A DNA stretch of 46,420 bases from Novosphingobium sp. (GTDB lineage: Bacteria; Pseudomonadota; Alphaproteobacteria; Sphingomonadales; Sphingomonadaceae), in contig JACKKV010000010.1 of assembly GCA_024236235.1 (NCBI GenBank), forward strand, positions 1-46,420, written 5' to 3'. The notes below the pieces were generated by a model. That model worked only from the letters and a program-made list of their open reading frames with translations, did not search any database and was not told where the DNA came from. Position numbers and translations under genes: made by a program. Position 1 is the stretch's first letter, and each line of letters begins with the position of its first letter. Below are positions 17,254-25,770 of the stretch, piece by piece.

Positions 17254-17657
17254 CCGGCGATCCGCATGGCAATGAGGCCCAGATACAGACCGGTTACCCC
17301 GGCCAGCAGGGATACGGCGGCATAGGTGACGGCGAGCGGTGATTGCCCGCGCTCGATCAGCAGCATCATTTCCAGGCTGAAACTGGAAAATGTGGTGAAG
17401 CCGCCCAGCAGGCCGACGCCGATCAGCAACCGCCAATGATCGCCACCCTGACCGTGGCGGGCGAGAAACCCCGCGAGCACGCCCATCGCGAAACTTCCCA
17501 GCACATTGGCGGTCAGTGTCGCCCAGGGAAAGGCGGTGATGGTGTTCGGGCCAAGCCAGTGCGTCATCAGGCGGCCGAGCTGATAGCGCAGGACAGCGCC
17601 CGCGCCGCCGCCCAGTGCGACCAGGCCGGTGGCGGTGAATTGTTGAGGCATTGTCAT
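17250..17657 (-). CDS. crcB: Fluoride ion channel/exporter CrcB
   Basis: 135 residues from ATG 17657 (AAGG eight bases ahead; a second ATG at 17651). Four hydrophobic helices. Family motifs: GGGAGAVLRYQLGR near the N terminus, ATLTANVLGSFAMG with the conserved Asn-x2-Gly-Ser, and GLLGGFTTFSSFSLE with the Phe/Thr/Ser-rich fluoride path. Fluc/CrcB dimers let F- leave the cytoplasm. It heads a coupled - strand run into RluA. I saw no fluoride riboswitch in the 63 bases between it and the oxidoreductase gene upstream. Confidence 0.95.
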   Translation of the reverse strand: MTMPQQFTATGLVALGGGAGAVLRYQLGRLMTHWLGPNTITAFPWATLTANVLGSFAMGVLAGFLARHGQGGDHWRLLIGVGLLGGFTTFSSFSLEMMLLIERGQSPLAVTYAAVSLLAGVTGLYLGLIAMRIAG

Positions 17658-17720
17658 GATCGAAGCCTTAGCCGCGACCGACGTCATTCGCCAAGAAATT
17701 GTCGCTCGGTGCAAAAGCGA

Positions 17721-19037
17721 TCATCGCGCGGGTACCACTTCCCCCTGGGCCGCGCGGCGAGCCAGTTCGCGCGCGGCTTCCAGATCGGCAAAGGCCTGGG
17801 GCGATTCCTCCAGCGACAGGCCCCAGTCGATATCCTTGCCTTCGCCAAGATTGGTAAGCTGCACGTACATCCAGGCGAGCTGCATGTTCGATTCCATGAG
17901 GTTGAATGCGCGATCATCCAGCTTGCCGATATAGGCCTCGCGGTCGAGCAACATCGTTTCCTCGATCATCGGGACTTCTGTCGCTTCGCCATTGAGCAGC
18001 TTTGCCGGAAAATCGGTGGATGCGCAGAATGGCCGGGCAAGGCCGATGACGTCAGTTGCATCCTCTTCCAGAGCCGCCTCCATCGCATCCAGCGTGCGGA
18101 AACCGCCTGTGATCATCAACGGCATGGCGGCGATAGGGCGGGCGCGGCGCGCATATTCCATGAAATAGGCCTCGCGGCGCAGCGTTCGTTCCGCCTTTTT
18201 GCGCGCCAACGGGCTGCCACTGCCCATTGCCCCGATCATGGCCGGTGCGTCATAATTGCCGCCCGAGATTTCCAGCAGGTCGAGGCTCTCGGCATTGAGC
18301 ATCACAATCACTGCCATGGATTGTTCCATGTCGAATCCGCCCCTGTGAAAATCGGCAGCGTTCATTTTCACCGAGAGAGCAAAATCATTGCCAACGGCAC
18401 GGCGCATCGCGCGCAAGCTTTCGATCAAGAACCGCGCGCGGTTTTCCAGGCTACCGCCCCACGCATCATCGCGTGTGTTGCACAGCGGACTGAGGAAGGA
18501 TGAAGCCATGAAGCCATGCGCGGCGTGCAACTGCACACCGGTGAAACCTGCCTCGCGCGCGGTGGCAGCGACCCGCCCGAACCGTTCGATCAGATCGAGT
18601 ATCTCCGCTTCGGTCATGGCGCGCGGCATGCCGAAGCCCTCCGGCGGCAGACCTGCCATGTTGGCAGAGGGCGCCATCGGATGCGCCTGGACGTCGATCG
18701 GCGTCTGGCGGCCTGGCTGGTTGATCTGCATCCACAATTGATTGCCCGCGACCTGCCCTGCCTTCGCCCAGCGCCGCAATGCGTCGATCCCGCCATTATC
18801 ATCGATCACGATATTGCCGGGCCGTTCGCGATGCGAATAGTCAACCATGACATCGCCCGAGATAAGCAGGCCTGCGCCGCCTTCGGACCAGCGTCGGTAC
18901 AGCGTGACATTGAGTTCGGAGGCATGGCCCAGTGGGGTTGCCAGACCTTCCTGCGTTGCGGATTTGCCGATCCGGTTCGGCAGCACCGCACCGCAAGGCA
19001 AGGTCAGGCTTTGGGCGATTCGCTTTGCGGCGGTCAT
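17721..19037 (-). CDS. NADH:flavin oxidoreductase, Old Yellow Enzyme family
   Basis: 438 residues from ATG 19037, with AAGGA just upstream. Single TIM-barrel OYE domain with FMN/substrate motifs: the His171-x-x-His174 pair in QLHAAHGFM and CNTRDDAWGGSLENRARF at ~186-203, plus GGFRT for phosphate binding. It lacks the C-terminal Fe-S/FAD domains of 2,4-dienoyl-CoA reductase, so it is a short OYE. Such enzymes reduce activated C=C bonds or oxidise related compounds with NAD(P)H. No pathway neighbours define its substrate. Confidence 0.9.
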   Translation of the reverse strand: MTAAKRIAQSLTLPCGAVLPNRIGKSATQEGLATPLGHASELNVTLYRRWSEGGAGLLISGDVMVDYSHRERPGNIVIDDNGGIDALRRWAKAGQVAGNQLWMQINQPGRQTPIDVQAHPMAPSANMAGLPPEGFGMPRAMTEAEILDLIERFGRVAATAREAGFTGVQLHAAHGFMASSFLSPLCNTRDDAWGGSLENRARFLIESLRAMRRAVGNDFALSVKMNAADFHRGGFDMEQSMAVIVMLNAESLDLLEISGGNYDAPAMIGAMGSGSPLARKKAERTLRREAYFMEYARRARPIAAMPLMITGGFRTLDAMEAALEEDATDVIGLARPFCASTDFPAKLLNGEATEVPMIEETMLLDREAYIGKLDDRAFNLMESNMQLAWMYVQLTNLGEGKDIDWGLSLEESPQAFADLEAARELARRAAQGEVVPAR

Positions 19038-19325
19038 TATGTTCCTTCTCCCTGACCGGTTGGTGGCATCAATGAAATGATGCGGTTTTTCCGAACTATT
19101 ATCTGATTTTCTTGATTGCCCCGGGCTGGATGGCAAGACAAGTGGTTGTTGATGCGCACGCACGCGCGAAGAGCGCAGGCAAAGCCTTGCCATTCTGTCG
19201 CGATTCCGATAGGGGCGCCTGCAATCGAGCCGATCCCCATGGGATTCGGCACAGTTTGCATTGTTTCAGGAATGGCGGCCCCGCATTGAGGGCGTCTGTC
19301 CGCAGAGTTTGGGGTTTTTGGTTTT

Positions 19326-19532
19326 ATGCAGATCATGGTTCGCGATAACAATGTCGATCAGGCTCTCCGCGCGCTCAAGAAGAAGCTGCAGCGCGAAGGG
19401 GTGTATCGCGAAATGAAACTGCGCCGCCATTATGAAAAGCCCAGTGAAAAGCGCGCCCGTGAAAAGGCTGCCGCCGTGCGCCGCGCCCGCAAGCTGGAGC
19501 GCAAGCGGGTGGAGCGTGACAGCGCGAAATAA
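19326..19532 (+). CDS. rpsU: 30S ribosomal protein S21
   Basis: 68 residues, very basic. MQIMVRDNNVDQALRALKKK and REMKLRRHYEKPSEKR are near-invariant in alphaproteobacterial bS21. It binds the 30S platform near the anti-Shine-Dalgarno helix. It is preceded by a 288-bp non-coding gap that must hold its promoter; I could not place convincing -35/-10 boxes there. It is followed by a clear intrinsic terminator at 19596-19622, so it is probably monocistronic. Confidence 0.97.
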   Translation: MQIMVRDNNVDQALRALKKKLQREGVYREMKLRRHYEKPSEKRAREKAAAVRRARKLERKRVERDSAK

Positions 19533-19595
19533 GGCGGGCTGCGGGCGTGCCCTGGCAAGGTCGCGCTTGATCGCCAAACGCTGATGAGCCAAGAG

Positions 19596-19622
19596 GGCGC
19601 GGATTCGTTTCCGCGCCTTTTT
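19596..19622 (+). terminator. Intrinsic terminator after rpsU
   Basis: An 8-bp perfect stem, GGCGCGGA (19596-19603) with TCCGCGCC (19610-19617), around a 6-base loop, followed at once by five T. This is a textbook rho-independent terminator in the correct orientation for rpsU. Confidence 0.9.
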
Positions 19623-19671
19623 GTTTGCAAGCACAGAAAGACAGGTCGGCGCACACGCAAGGGATTATCCG

Positions 19672-20184
19672 ATGACCGAAGTTACCCGCGTTCCCATCCT
19701 GCCGATCAAGAAGGGCTCGGTGCCGAAATTGTGGCTGGGCGTGGCCGCGCTGGCACTGGCCGGGGCCGGGCTCGCCTGGGCTTCGGTGCCACAGGGCCTG
19801 GAGATAGCGGAACTGACGGCCGGCACGGGCGCCAGCCCGGTGGACGGGCAGGTTGCCATCGTCAGCTACACGGGATCGCTGCAGGATGGCACGGTGTTCG
19901 ACAAGGGCGAACAGGTGCCGATGCCCGTGGGCAGCACGATCCAGGGTTTCGACCAGGCACTGCGCCAGATGAAGCCGGGCGGGAAGTATGACATCACGAT
20001 CCCGGCGCATCTCGCCTATGGTGCTCATCCGCCGATGGGTTCGGCAATCCCGGCCAATGCGGATCTCGATTTCGAGGTTGAACTGCACGAAGTCCTGTCG
20101 CGCGAGGATTTCGACCAGCGGATGAAGGCCATGCAGCAGATGATGCAGCAGATGCAGCAGCAGGGCGCACCAACCGGACAATAA
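19672..20184 (+). CDS. FKBP-type peptidyl-prolyl cis-trans isomerase
   Basis: 170 residues from ATG 19672. One N-terminal membrane anchor or uncleaved signal (LWLGVAALALAGAGLAWA), then a single FKBP domain: VSYTGSLQDGTVFDKG, GSTIQGFDQALRQMKPGGKYDITIPAHLAYG and FEVELHEV. The tail is rich in Met/Gln (QQMMQQMQQQ), from imperfect ATGCAGCAG repeats at about 20131-20165. It catalyses proline isomerisation, probably on the periplasmic face of the inner membrane, assisting envelope protein folding. It is followed 15 bases later by a membrane protein gene. Confidence 0.92.
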   Translation: MTEVTRVPILPIKKGSVPKLWLGVAALALAGAGLAWASVPQGLEIAELTAGTGASPVDGQVAIVSYTGSLQDGTVFDKGEQVPMPVGSTIQGFDQALRQMKPGGKYDITIPAHLAYGAHPPMGSAIPANADLDFEVELHEVLSREDFDQRMKAMQQMMQQMQQQGAPTGQ

Positions 20185-20199
20185 CCAGCAGGAGAGAGC

Positions 20200-21900
20200 A
20201 TGGCCGACGCGCGAGGGGAACCCTATCTGCAGGATTGGCCCTTGCGGCCATGGATCCTTGCCGGTTTTCTGGCGCTCTGCGGGCTGGCCATTCACCTGCT
20301 GACGCAAGGCCATCATGACAGTGCCGCACGGGTTGCGGCGGCGGGTTTCTTCTTTTTTGGCGGGATCGCTTTCGCCCTGTGCCTGTTACGCGAAAAATGG
20401 CTGGAACCGGCTGTTTTCGCGGCCGTTATCGGCGTGGTGATGGGCGGGCTGGCCTACCATGTCGTCGAACTGGACGGACGGGTGGCGGGGGAGCAGTTCA
20501 GCTTTTCCGCCGGGATTGTCGCGACCCTGCTCGCCCTGCCGTTATTCCAGGCCGGTTTCCACCGCAGACGTTTCGCCATCCCCTATCGCGACACGCATTT
20601 CCATTTGTGGAGTGACGCGATCAGCGGCGCGGGCGCGCTCGCCTTCGTCGGGTTGAGCTGGCTGCTGCTGCTGGTGCTCGCCTCGCTTTTCGGCTTGCTC
20701 AAGATCGATCTGCTCAAGGATCTGATGGACGAAGGCTGGTTCGGCTGGATGTTTTCCGGCGCGGCGCTGGGCGGTGCGCTTGGCGTCCTGCGCAACGAGC
20801 TCAAGGTGCTCGGTACATTGCAGCAAGTGGTCATGGCCGTGTTCGCCATACTGGCCGTGCCGCTGGCGGCGGCGCTGGTGCTCTTTTTCATCGCGGTGGC
20901 CGTGTCCGGTCTCGATGTCCTGTGGGAAGCGACCCGCAACGCCACGCCGCTTCTGCTGGCCAGCGCCGCGGGCAGCTTCATCCTGGCCAATGCTATCGTG
21001 CGGGACGCTGACGATGCGATGAGCGGCTCGCGCATCCAGCGGATCGCGGCCATGGTGCTGGTGCTGGGTATTCTGCCGCTCAGCCTGTTTGCCGCGGTTT
21101 CGATGGGGCTGCGGATTGAGCAGCACGGGCTTTCGCCGGAACGGATCTGGGCGCTGATCGCCATCGCGGTGGCGGTCGCCTACGGCCTCGCCGGATTGGT
21201 GGTGGTGGTGCGCGGGCGCATGGCTGGGTGGAGCGGGCTGTTGCGCCGGGCCAATCTCAATCTGGCGGTGGGGCTCAGCGCCATTGCCTTGCTGCTCGCC
21301 CTGCCGATTCTCGATTTCGGGGCATTATCGACCCGCAATCAACTGGCGCGGCTGAGCAGCGGCGCGGTGAGTGCTGACGATTTCGATTATGATGCGCTGC
21401 GCTGGGATTTCGGCGAGGCCGGACGGGAGGCGCTGGCAAAACTGGTGAAGAGCGATAATGCGCGCATCGCGGAACTGGCGGGAGAGGCACAGGCGGCAGA
21501 AAGCCGGCCATGGCTGGGGCGGGGGGAAAGGCGCCCCGGAGCAGCGCGGCTGGCCAATCTGCACAGCGACATTGCGGATCCTGTCCTGCTGGAAGCGGTC
21601 CGGCGCGAAATACGAAAGCACAGCTGGATTTGCGAGGAAGCATGCACCGCACTGGATCTTGGCACAGATGAAAAACAGCGCCGCCGGGTGGCGATCGTCG
21701 CCGGCAACGACGTGAGTCATTATATTCTCGCGCCGTCAGGCGATCTGGAGGGTTTTTACAGTCTGATGCCGGGCGACGAGACGCCGTCCGCTGCGGCAAG
21801 TGCAGCGCCGCAGTCCGGCAAACCAGCCGTTGAAATCCGGACCGAAACCATACGCCGCATTTTCGTGAATGGCAGGCCTGTGGGGCAACCGTTCAAATAA
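20200..21900 (+). CDS. DUF4153-type polytopic membrane protein
   Basis: 566 residues; ATG preceded by AGGAGAG. Roughly ten to twelve hydrophobic helices occupy the first ~390 residues (for example ILAGFLALCGLAIHLL and LSWLLLLVLASLFGLL), followed by a soluble C-terminal part of about 180 residues. The conserved shape (FHLWSDAISGAG, GGALGVLRNE, an ANAIVRD-like loop) matches DUF4153 proteins. The function is not established; the gene lies between an envelope isomerase and gatC, which does not define a role. Confidence 0.78.
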   Translation: MADARGEPYLQDWPLRPWILAGFLALCGLAIHLLTQGHHDSAARVAAAGFFFFGGIAFALCLLREKWLEPAVFAAVIGVVMGGLAYHVVELDGRVAGEQFSFSAGIVATLLALPLFQAGFHRRRFAIPYRDTHFHLWSDAISGAGALAFVGLSWLLLLVLASLFGLLKIDLLKDLMDEGWFGWMFSGAALGGALGVLRNELKVLGTLQQVVMAVFAILAVPLAAALVLFFIAVAVSGLDVLWEATRNATPLLLASAAGSFILANAIVRDADDAMSGSRIQRIAAMVLVLGILPLSLFAAVSMGLRIEQHGLSPERIWALIAIAVAVAYGLAGLVVVVRGRMAGWSGLLRRANLNLAVGLSAIALLLALPILDFGALSTRNQLARLSSGAVSADDFDYDALRWDFGEAGREALAKLVKSDNARIAELAGEAQAAESRPWLGRGERRPGAARLANLHSDIADPVLLEAVRREIRKHSWICEEACTALDLGTDEKQRRRVAIVAGNDVSHYILAPSGDLEGFYSLMPGDETPSAAASAAPQSGKPAVEIRTETIRRIFVNGRPVGQPFK

Positions 21901-21926
21901 GCCGCGCCGGGGCCATTCGGCGGCTT
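21899..21926 (+). terminator. Possible weak terminator/stem-loop after the DUF4153 gene
   Basis: AAGCCGC (21899-21905) pairs with GCGGCTT (21920-21926), extendable inward with one bulge to CCG/CGG. It starts in the stop codon. No T-tract follows, so termination is doubtful; it may only mark the end of the transcript before gatC. Confidence 0.35.
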
Positions 21927-21960
21927 GAAGGCAGGGCCATGGCAGGCTAACGCGCGGGCC

Positions 21961-22263
21961 ATGTCAGTCGATAAAGCAACCGTGGCGAAAATCGCCTCAT
22001 TGGCGCGGATCCGGATGAGCGACGATGCGCTTGACCGGATGGTGCCCGAATTGAACCAGATTCTGGACTGGGTCGAACAGCTGGGCAGTGTCGATGTCAC
22101 TGGCATCGAACCGATGACCGCCGTGATCCCCAACACGCTGCGCCTGCGCGACGATGTGGTGGATGCCGACCCGCTGACCGGGGGCAACCGGCGCGATGCG
22201 GTGCTGGCCAATGCGCCTGCCGCCGAACATGGCTTCTTTGGCGTGCCGAAAGTGATCGAATGA
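21961..22263 (+). CDS. gatC: Asp-tRNA(Asn)/Glu-tRNA(Gln) amidotransferase subunit C
   Basis: 100 residues from ATG 21961. MSVDKATVAKIASLARIRM, LNQILDWVEQL and VTGIEPM are GatC signatures, and the family length is about 95-100. GatC wraps around GatA and stabilises the GatCAB complex that amidates misacylated Asp-tRNA(Asn) or Glu-tRNA(Gln). Its stop overlaps the gatA start by 4 bp (ATGA), and gatA is followed by gatB, the standard order. Confidence 0.96.
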   Translation: MSVDKATVAKIASLARIRMSDDALDRMVPELNQILDWVEQLGSVDVTGIEPMTAVIPNTLRLRDDVVDADPLTGGNRRDAVLANAPAAEHGFFGVPKVIE

Positions 22264-23744
22264 CCGAGCTTACCGATCTCACCGTCGCCGCCATCCGCAC
22301 CGGTGTGGCGCAGGGCGATTTCACCGCGCGCGAAGTGGCGGAAGCCTTCAACGCCAATGTCGCGGCGGCGCAGGACGCGCTCAACGCCTTCATCGTCGCC
22401 ACGCCCGAACAGGCGCTGGCGGCGGCGGAGCGGGTGGACGCGGCGCGCGCGGCGGGCCAGCCGCTGGGCAAGCTGGCCGGTGTGCCGATCGGCATGAAGG
22501 ATCTCTTCGCCACTTTCGATGTGCAGACCACCGCGGCCAGTCACATCCTCGAAGGCTTTCGCCCACAGTATGAAAGCACCGTTTCGCAGAAGCTGTGGGA
22601 TGCGGGCGCGGGCATGCTGGGCAAGCTCAATCTCGACCAGTTTGCCATGGGCTCATCCAACGAGACAAGCCACTTCGGTAATGTCGTTTCGCCCTGGCGG
22701 CGCGCGGGCGATACAGCCCGGCTGGCTCCCGGTGGTTCCTCTGGCGGCAGTTCTGCAGCGGTTTCCGCGCGACTGTGCCCGGCGGCCACCGGCACGGACA
22801 CCGGGGGATCAATCCGCCAGCCTGCGGCCTTTACCGGCATAACCGGCATCAAGCCGACTTATGGCCGCTGTTCGCGCTGGGGCATCGTGGCCTTTGCCAG
22901 CTCGCTCGATCAGGCGGGGCCGATGGCGCGCGATGTCACTGATTGCGCGATCATGCTGGAAGCGATGGCGGGGTTCGACCCCAAGGATTCGACCAGCCTC
23001 GACCTGCCCGTACCCGAATGGGAAGCGGGGTTGAACGCCGATCTGTCCGGCAAGGTGGTGGGCATCCCCCGCGAATACCGGATGGACGGGATGGACACCG
23101 ATGTCGTCAAAAGCTGGGACGATGGCATCGCCTGGCTGAGGGATGCGGGCGCCAGCGTGGTGGATGTCAGCCTGCCGCATACGCAATATGCGCTGCCTGC
23201 TTATTACATCATCGCCCCGGCGGAAGCATCCAGCAATCTCGCCCGTTACGATGGCGTGCGCTATGGCCTGCGCGACCTGCCCGAAGGGGCGAACCTGCAG
23301 GACATGTACGCCGCGACCCGCGCCGCCGGTTTCGGGGATGAGGTGAAGCGCCGCATCCTGATCGGTACTTATGTGCTGAGCGCCGGTTTCTACGACGCCT
23401 ATTACACGCAGGCGCAGAAGGTCCGCACACTCATCAGCCACGACTTCAAGTCAGCATTTTCGCAATGCGACGTGATCCTGGCGCCAACCACGCCGACGGC
23501 GGCCTTCGCCCTGGGTGAGAAGAGCGGCGACCCGCTGGAAATGTATCTGAATGACGTGTTCTCCGTCCCCGCCAGCCTCGCGGGCCTGCCTGCCATGTCG
23601 GTCCCTGCCGGGCTGAATCGCGAAGGGCTGCCGCTGGGGTTGCAGCTGATCGGCAAGGCCTTCGACGAACAGGGCGTGCTGAACGCCGGGCTGGCGATCG
23701 AACAGCGTGCGGGCTTCACTGCGAAGCCGGAGAGGTGGTGGTAA
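22260..23744 (+). CDS. gatA: Asp-tRNA(Asn)/Glu-tRNA(Gln) amidotransferase subunit A
   Basis: 494 residues. Amidase-signature enzyme that releases ammonia from glutamine for GatB. The Lys80 / cis-Ser160 / Ser184 triad is in place in PIGMKDLF, APGGSSGGSSA and GTDTGGSIRQPA, with spacing equal to the structurally known GatA. Translationally coupled to gatC; gatB begins one base after its stop. Its presence shows the organism makes Gln-tRNA and/or Asn-tRNA by the indirect route. Confidence 0.97.
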   Translation: MTELTDLTVAAIRTGVAQGDFTAREVAEAFNANVAAAQDALNAFIVATPEQALAAAERVDAARAAGQPLGKLAGVPIGMKDLFATFDVQTTAASHILEGFRPQYESTVSQKLWDAGAGMLGKLNLDQFAMGSSNETSHFGNVVSPWRRAGDTARLAPGGSSGGSSAAVSARLCPAATGTDTGGSIRQPAAFTGITGIKPTYGRCSRWGIVAFASSLDQAGPMARDVTDCAIMLEAMAGFDPKDSTSLDLPVPEWEAGLNADLSGKVVGIPREYRMDGMDTDVVKSWDDGIAWLRDAGASVVDVSLPHTQYALPAYYIIAPAEASSNLARYDGVRYGLRDLPEGANLQDMYAATRAAGFGDEVKRRILIGTYVLSAGFYDAYYTQAQKVRTLISHDFKSAFSQCDVILAPTTPTAAFALGEKSGDPLEMYLNDVFSVPASLAGLPAMSVPAGLNREGLPLGLQLIGKAFDEQGVLNAGLAIEQRAGFTAKPERWW

Positions 23745-23745
23745 G

Positions 23746-25242
23746 ATGAGTAACTACCGCATCCACGGCGCAACGGGCGAATGGGAGGTCGTGATCGGCC
23801 TTGAAGTCCATGCGCAGGTCACTTCCAACGCCAAGCTGTTTTCCGGCGCTTCGACCGAGTTCGGGGCGGAGCCGAATGCGCAGGTTTCGCTCGTCGACGC
23901 GGCCATGCCCGGCATGTTGCCGGTGCCGAACCGCGAATGCATCCGCCAGGCGGTGCGCACCGGCATGGCCATCAATGCACAGATCAACAAGTGGAGCCGG
24001 TTCGACCGCAAGAACTACTTCTACGCCGATCTGCCGCAGGGCTACCAGATCAGCCAGCTATACCATCCGCTGGTGGGCGAGGGGAGCATCGAGGTCACGC
24101 TGGACGAAAAGGACCCCGAAGGTTCGACCAAGACGATCGGGATCGAACGCATCCATGTGGAACAGGACGCGGGCAAGCTGATGCACGATCAGCACCCCAC
24201 CATGTCCTATGTCGATCTCAACCGGTCAGGCGTGGCGTTGATGGAAATCGTCAGTCGCCCGGATATGCGCAGCCCGGCAGAAGCGGGTGCGTATGTCCGC
24301 AAATTGCGCACGATCCTGCGCTATGTCGGCTCGTGCGACGGGAACATGGAGGAAGGCTCCATGCGGGCCGACGTCAACGTCAGTGTGCGCAAACCGGGCG
24401 AACCGTTCGGCACGCGGACCGAAACGAAGAACGTCAACTCGGTGCGCTTTGTCATGCAGACCATCGAATATGAGGCGAACCGCCAGGTCGATGTGCTGGA
24501 ATCGGGCGGCGCCATCGTGCAGGAAACCCGCCTGTTCGATCCGGACAGCGGCACCACGCGGTCGATGCGCAGCAAGGAAGACGCGCATGATTACCGCTAT
24601 TTCCCCGATCCGGACCTGCTGCCGCTGGAACTGGACGATGCGTTCCTGGAAGAATGCCGCGCCAGCCTGCCCGAACTGCCTGATGCCAAGCGCCACCGCT
24701 ATGAAAACGCGCTGGGCCTGTCCGCCTACAATGCGGGCGTGCTGACGGCGGAAGTCGAAACCGCGCGCTGGTTCGAGGCGCTGCTGGCCGCCAGCGCGAA
24801 GGCACAGGACAAACCCGAGAGCGAAGTGGCGAAAGCGGCTGCCAACTGGCTGATGTCCGAATTGCTCGGCGCGCTGAACAAGCTGGGCAAGAACCTCGAA
24901 AATTCGCCGGTCAGCCCGGACGCGGGCGGGGAATTGCTGGCGCTGGTCGGCAAGGGCACCATTTCCGGTTCCATCGCCAAGCAGGTGCTGGAAAAGATGC
25001 TGGAAACGGGCGACGGCGCGACCGCCATCGTGGAACGCGAAGGGCTGAAGCAGGAAAGCGACAGCGGCGCAATCGAAGCGGCGGTGGCCAAGATCCTGGC
25101 TGACAACGCCGACAAGGTCGAACAGTACAAGGCCGGGAAAGAGGCGCTGTTCGGCTTCTTCGTCGGCCAGACGATGAAAGCCATGCAGGGCAAGGCGAAC
25201 CCGCAGCTGGTGAACGAGATTCTGAAGGCCAAGCTCGGCTGA
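23746..25242 (+). CDS. gatB: Asp-tRNA(Asn)/Glu-tRNA(Gln) amidotransferase subunit B
   Basis: 498 residues from ATG 23746, chosen over a more upstream in-frame start that would run into gatA. GatB core: VVIGLEVHAQV at the N terminus, FDRKNYFYADLPQGYQISQ, HVEQDAGKLMHD, and EIVSRPDMRSPAEA. The C-terminal helical tail domain (YqeY-like) ends LVNEILKAKLG. It phosphorylates the tRNA-bound Asp or Glu and amidates it with the ammonia delivered by GatA. Confidence 0.97.
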   Translation: MSNYRIHGATGEWEVVIGLEVHAQVTSNAKLFSGASTEFGAEPNAQVSLVDAAMPGMLPVPNRECIRQAVRTGMAINAQINKWSRFDRKNYFYADLPQGYQISQLYHPLVGEGSIEVTLDEKDPEGSTKTIGIERIHVEQDAGKLMHDQHPTMSYVDLNRSGVALMEIVSRPDMRSPAEAGAYVRKLRTILRYVGSCDGNMEEGSMRADVNVSVRKPGEPFGTRTETKNVNSVRFVMQTIEYEANRQVDVLESGGAIVQETRLFDPDSGTTRSMRSKEDAHDYRYFPDPDLLPLELDDAFLEECRASLPELPDAKRHRYENALGLSAYNAGVLTAEVETARWFEALLAASAKAQDKPESEVAKAAANWLMSELLGALNKLGKNLENSPVSPDAGGELLALVGKGTISGSIAKQVLEKMLETGDGATAIVEREGLKQESDSGAIEAAVAKILADNADKVEQYKAGKEALFGFFVGQTMKAMQGKANPQLVNEILKAKLG

Positions 25243-25249
25243 TCCAGTC

Positions 25250-25705
25250 GTGATCGCCATCGTCCTGGTTCATCCCGAAATCCCTGGCAACACCGGGGCG
25301 GTGGGGCGCACCTGCGTGGCGCTGGATATGGAACTGGTGCTGATTCATCCGCTGGGCTTCCAGATTTCGGACAAAAGGGTGAAGCGTTCCGGCCTTGATT
25401 ACTGGCCGCATGTGCGGCTGGTCGAATTCGCAAGCTGGGATGCGTTCATGGCGGCGCGGCAGCCGCGCGAGGACCAGCTTTTCCTGTTCGAGGAATATGC
25501 CCCGCGCAGCTTTTACGAACCGGATTACCCCGACGATGCGTTCCTCGTGTTCGGGGCGGAAACCACTGGTCTGCCTGCAGCGATCACGCAGCCGCTGGCC
25601 GACCGCATGGTCCGCCTGCCGATGCGATCAGCGCATATTCGTTCGCTCAATCTGGCGAATACGGTTGCTGCGGCGGCTTATCAGGCGTTGCACGGGAAAA
25701 TTTGA
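25250..25705 (+). CDS. trmL: tRNA (cytidine/uridine-2'-O-)-methyltransferase TrmL (SPOUT)
   Basis: 151 residues, GTG start 7 bases after gatB. Trefoil-knot SPOUT methyltransferase with PEIPGNTGAVGRTC (motif 1), LVFGAETTGLP (motif 2) and LPMRSAHIRSLNLANTVAAAAYQAL (motif 3, the SAM-binding knot). The size and absence of extra domains match TrmL/YibK, which 2'-O-methylates the wobble base 34 of tRNA-Leu. It likely shares the gatCAB transcript; clpB follows with its own promoter. Confidence 0.93.
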   Translation: MIAIVLVHPEIPGNTGAVGRTCVALDMELVLIHPLGFQISDKRVKRSGLDYWPHVRLVEFASWDAFMAARQPREDQLFLFEEYAPRSFYEPDYPDDAFLVFGAETTGLPAAITQPLADRMVRLPMRSAHIRSLNLANTVAAAAYQALHGKI

Positions 25706-25713
25706 TCCATGTC

Positions 25714-25744
25714 CTTGTGTTGCAAAGTGGCAACACTATCTCTG
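25714..25744 (+). promoter_or_regulatory. Sigma-32 (RpoH)-type heat-shock promoter of clpB
   Basis: CTTG at 25714-25717, then 17 bases, then aCTATCTctG at 25735-25744. This fits the alphaproteobacterial heat-shock consensus CTTG-N17-CYTATNTNNG (from memory) with one mismatch. It lies 27 bases ahead of the clpB ATG. GAGGGA at 25759-25764 is the RBS. Confidence 0.7.
25717..25736. repeat. Inverted repeat filling the clpB promoter spacer
   Basis: GTGTTGC (25717-25723) and GCAACAC (25730-25736) are perfect inverted copies around a 6-base centre. The dyad runs from the last base of the -35 CTTG to the first base of the -10 CTATCT, so a protein bound there would block or remodel the promoter. It does not match CIRCE. 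Confidence 0.7.
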
Positions 25745-25770
25745 ACGCGTAACGCTTTGAGGGACATCTC

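Noticed and set aside
17658..17720. Fluoride riboswitch before crcB
   Set aside because: Only 63 bases are available and no crcB-motif pseudoknot pattern was visible.
19038..19325. Promoter or RNA gene upstream of rpsU
   Set aside because: A promoter must exist here, but no convincing -35/-10 pair, tRNA fold or small-RNA structure could be placed by eye.
20131..20165. ATGCAGCAG tandem repeats
   Set aside because: They encode the Met/Gln-rich tail of the FKBP protein in frame; ordinary coding repeat, not a CRISPR or separate element.
25706..25770. CIRCE/HrcA element upstream of clpB
   Set aside because: The dyad there (GTGTTGC/GCAACAC) does not resemble TTAGCACTC-N9-GAGTGCTAA.
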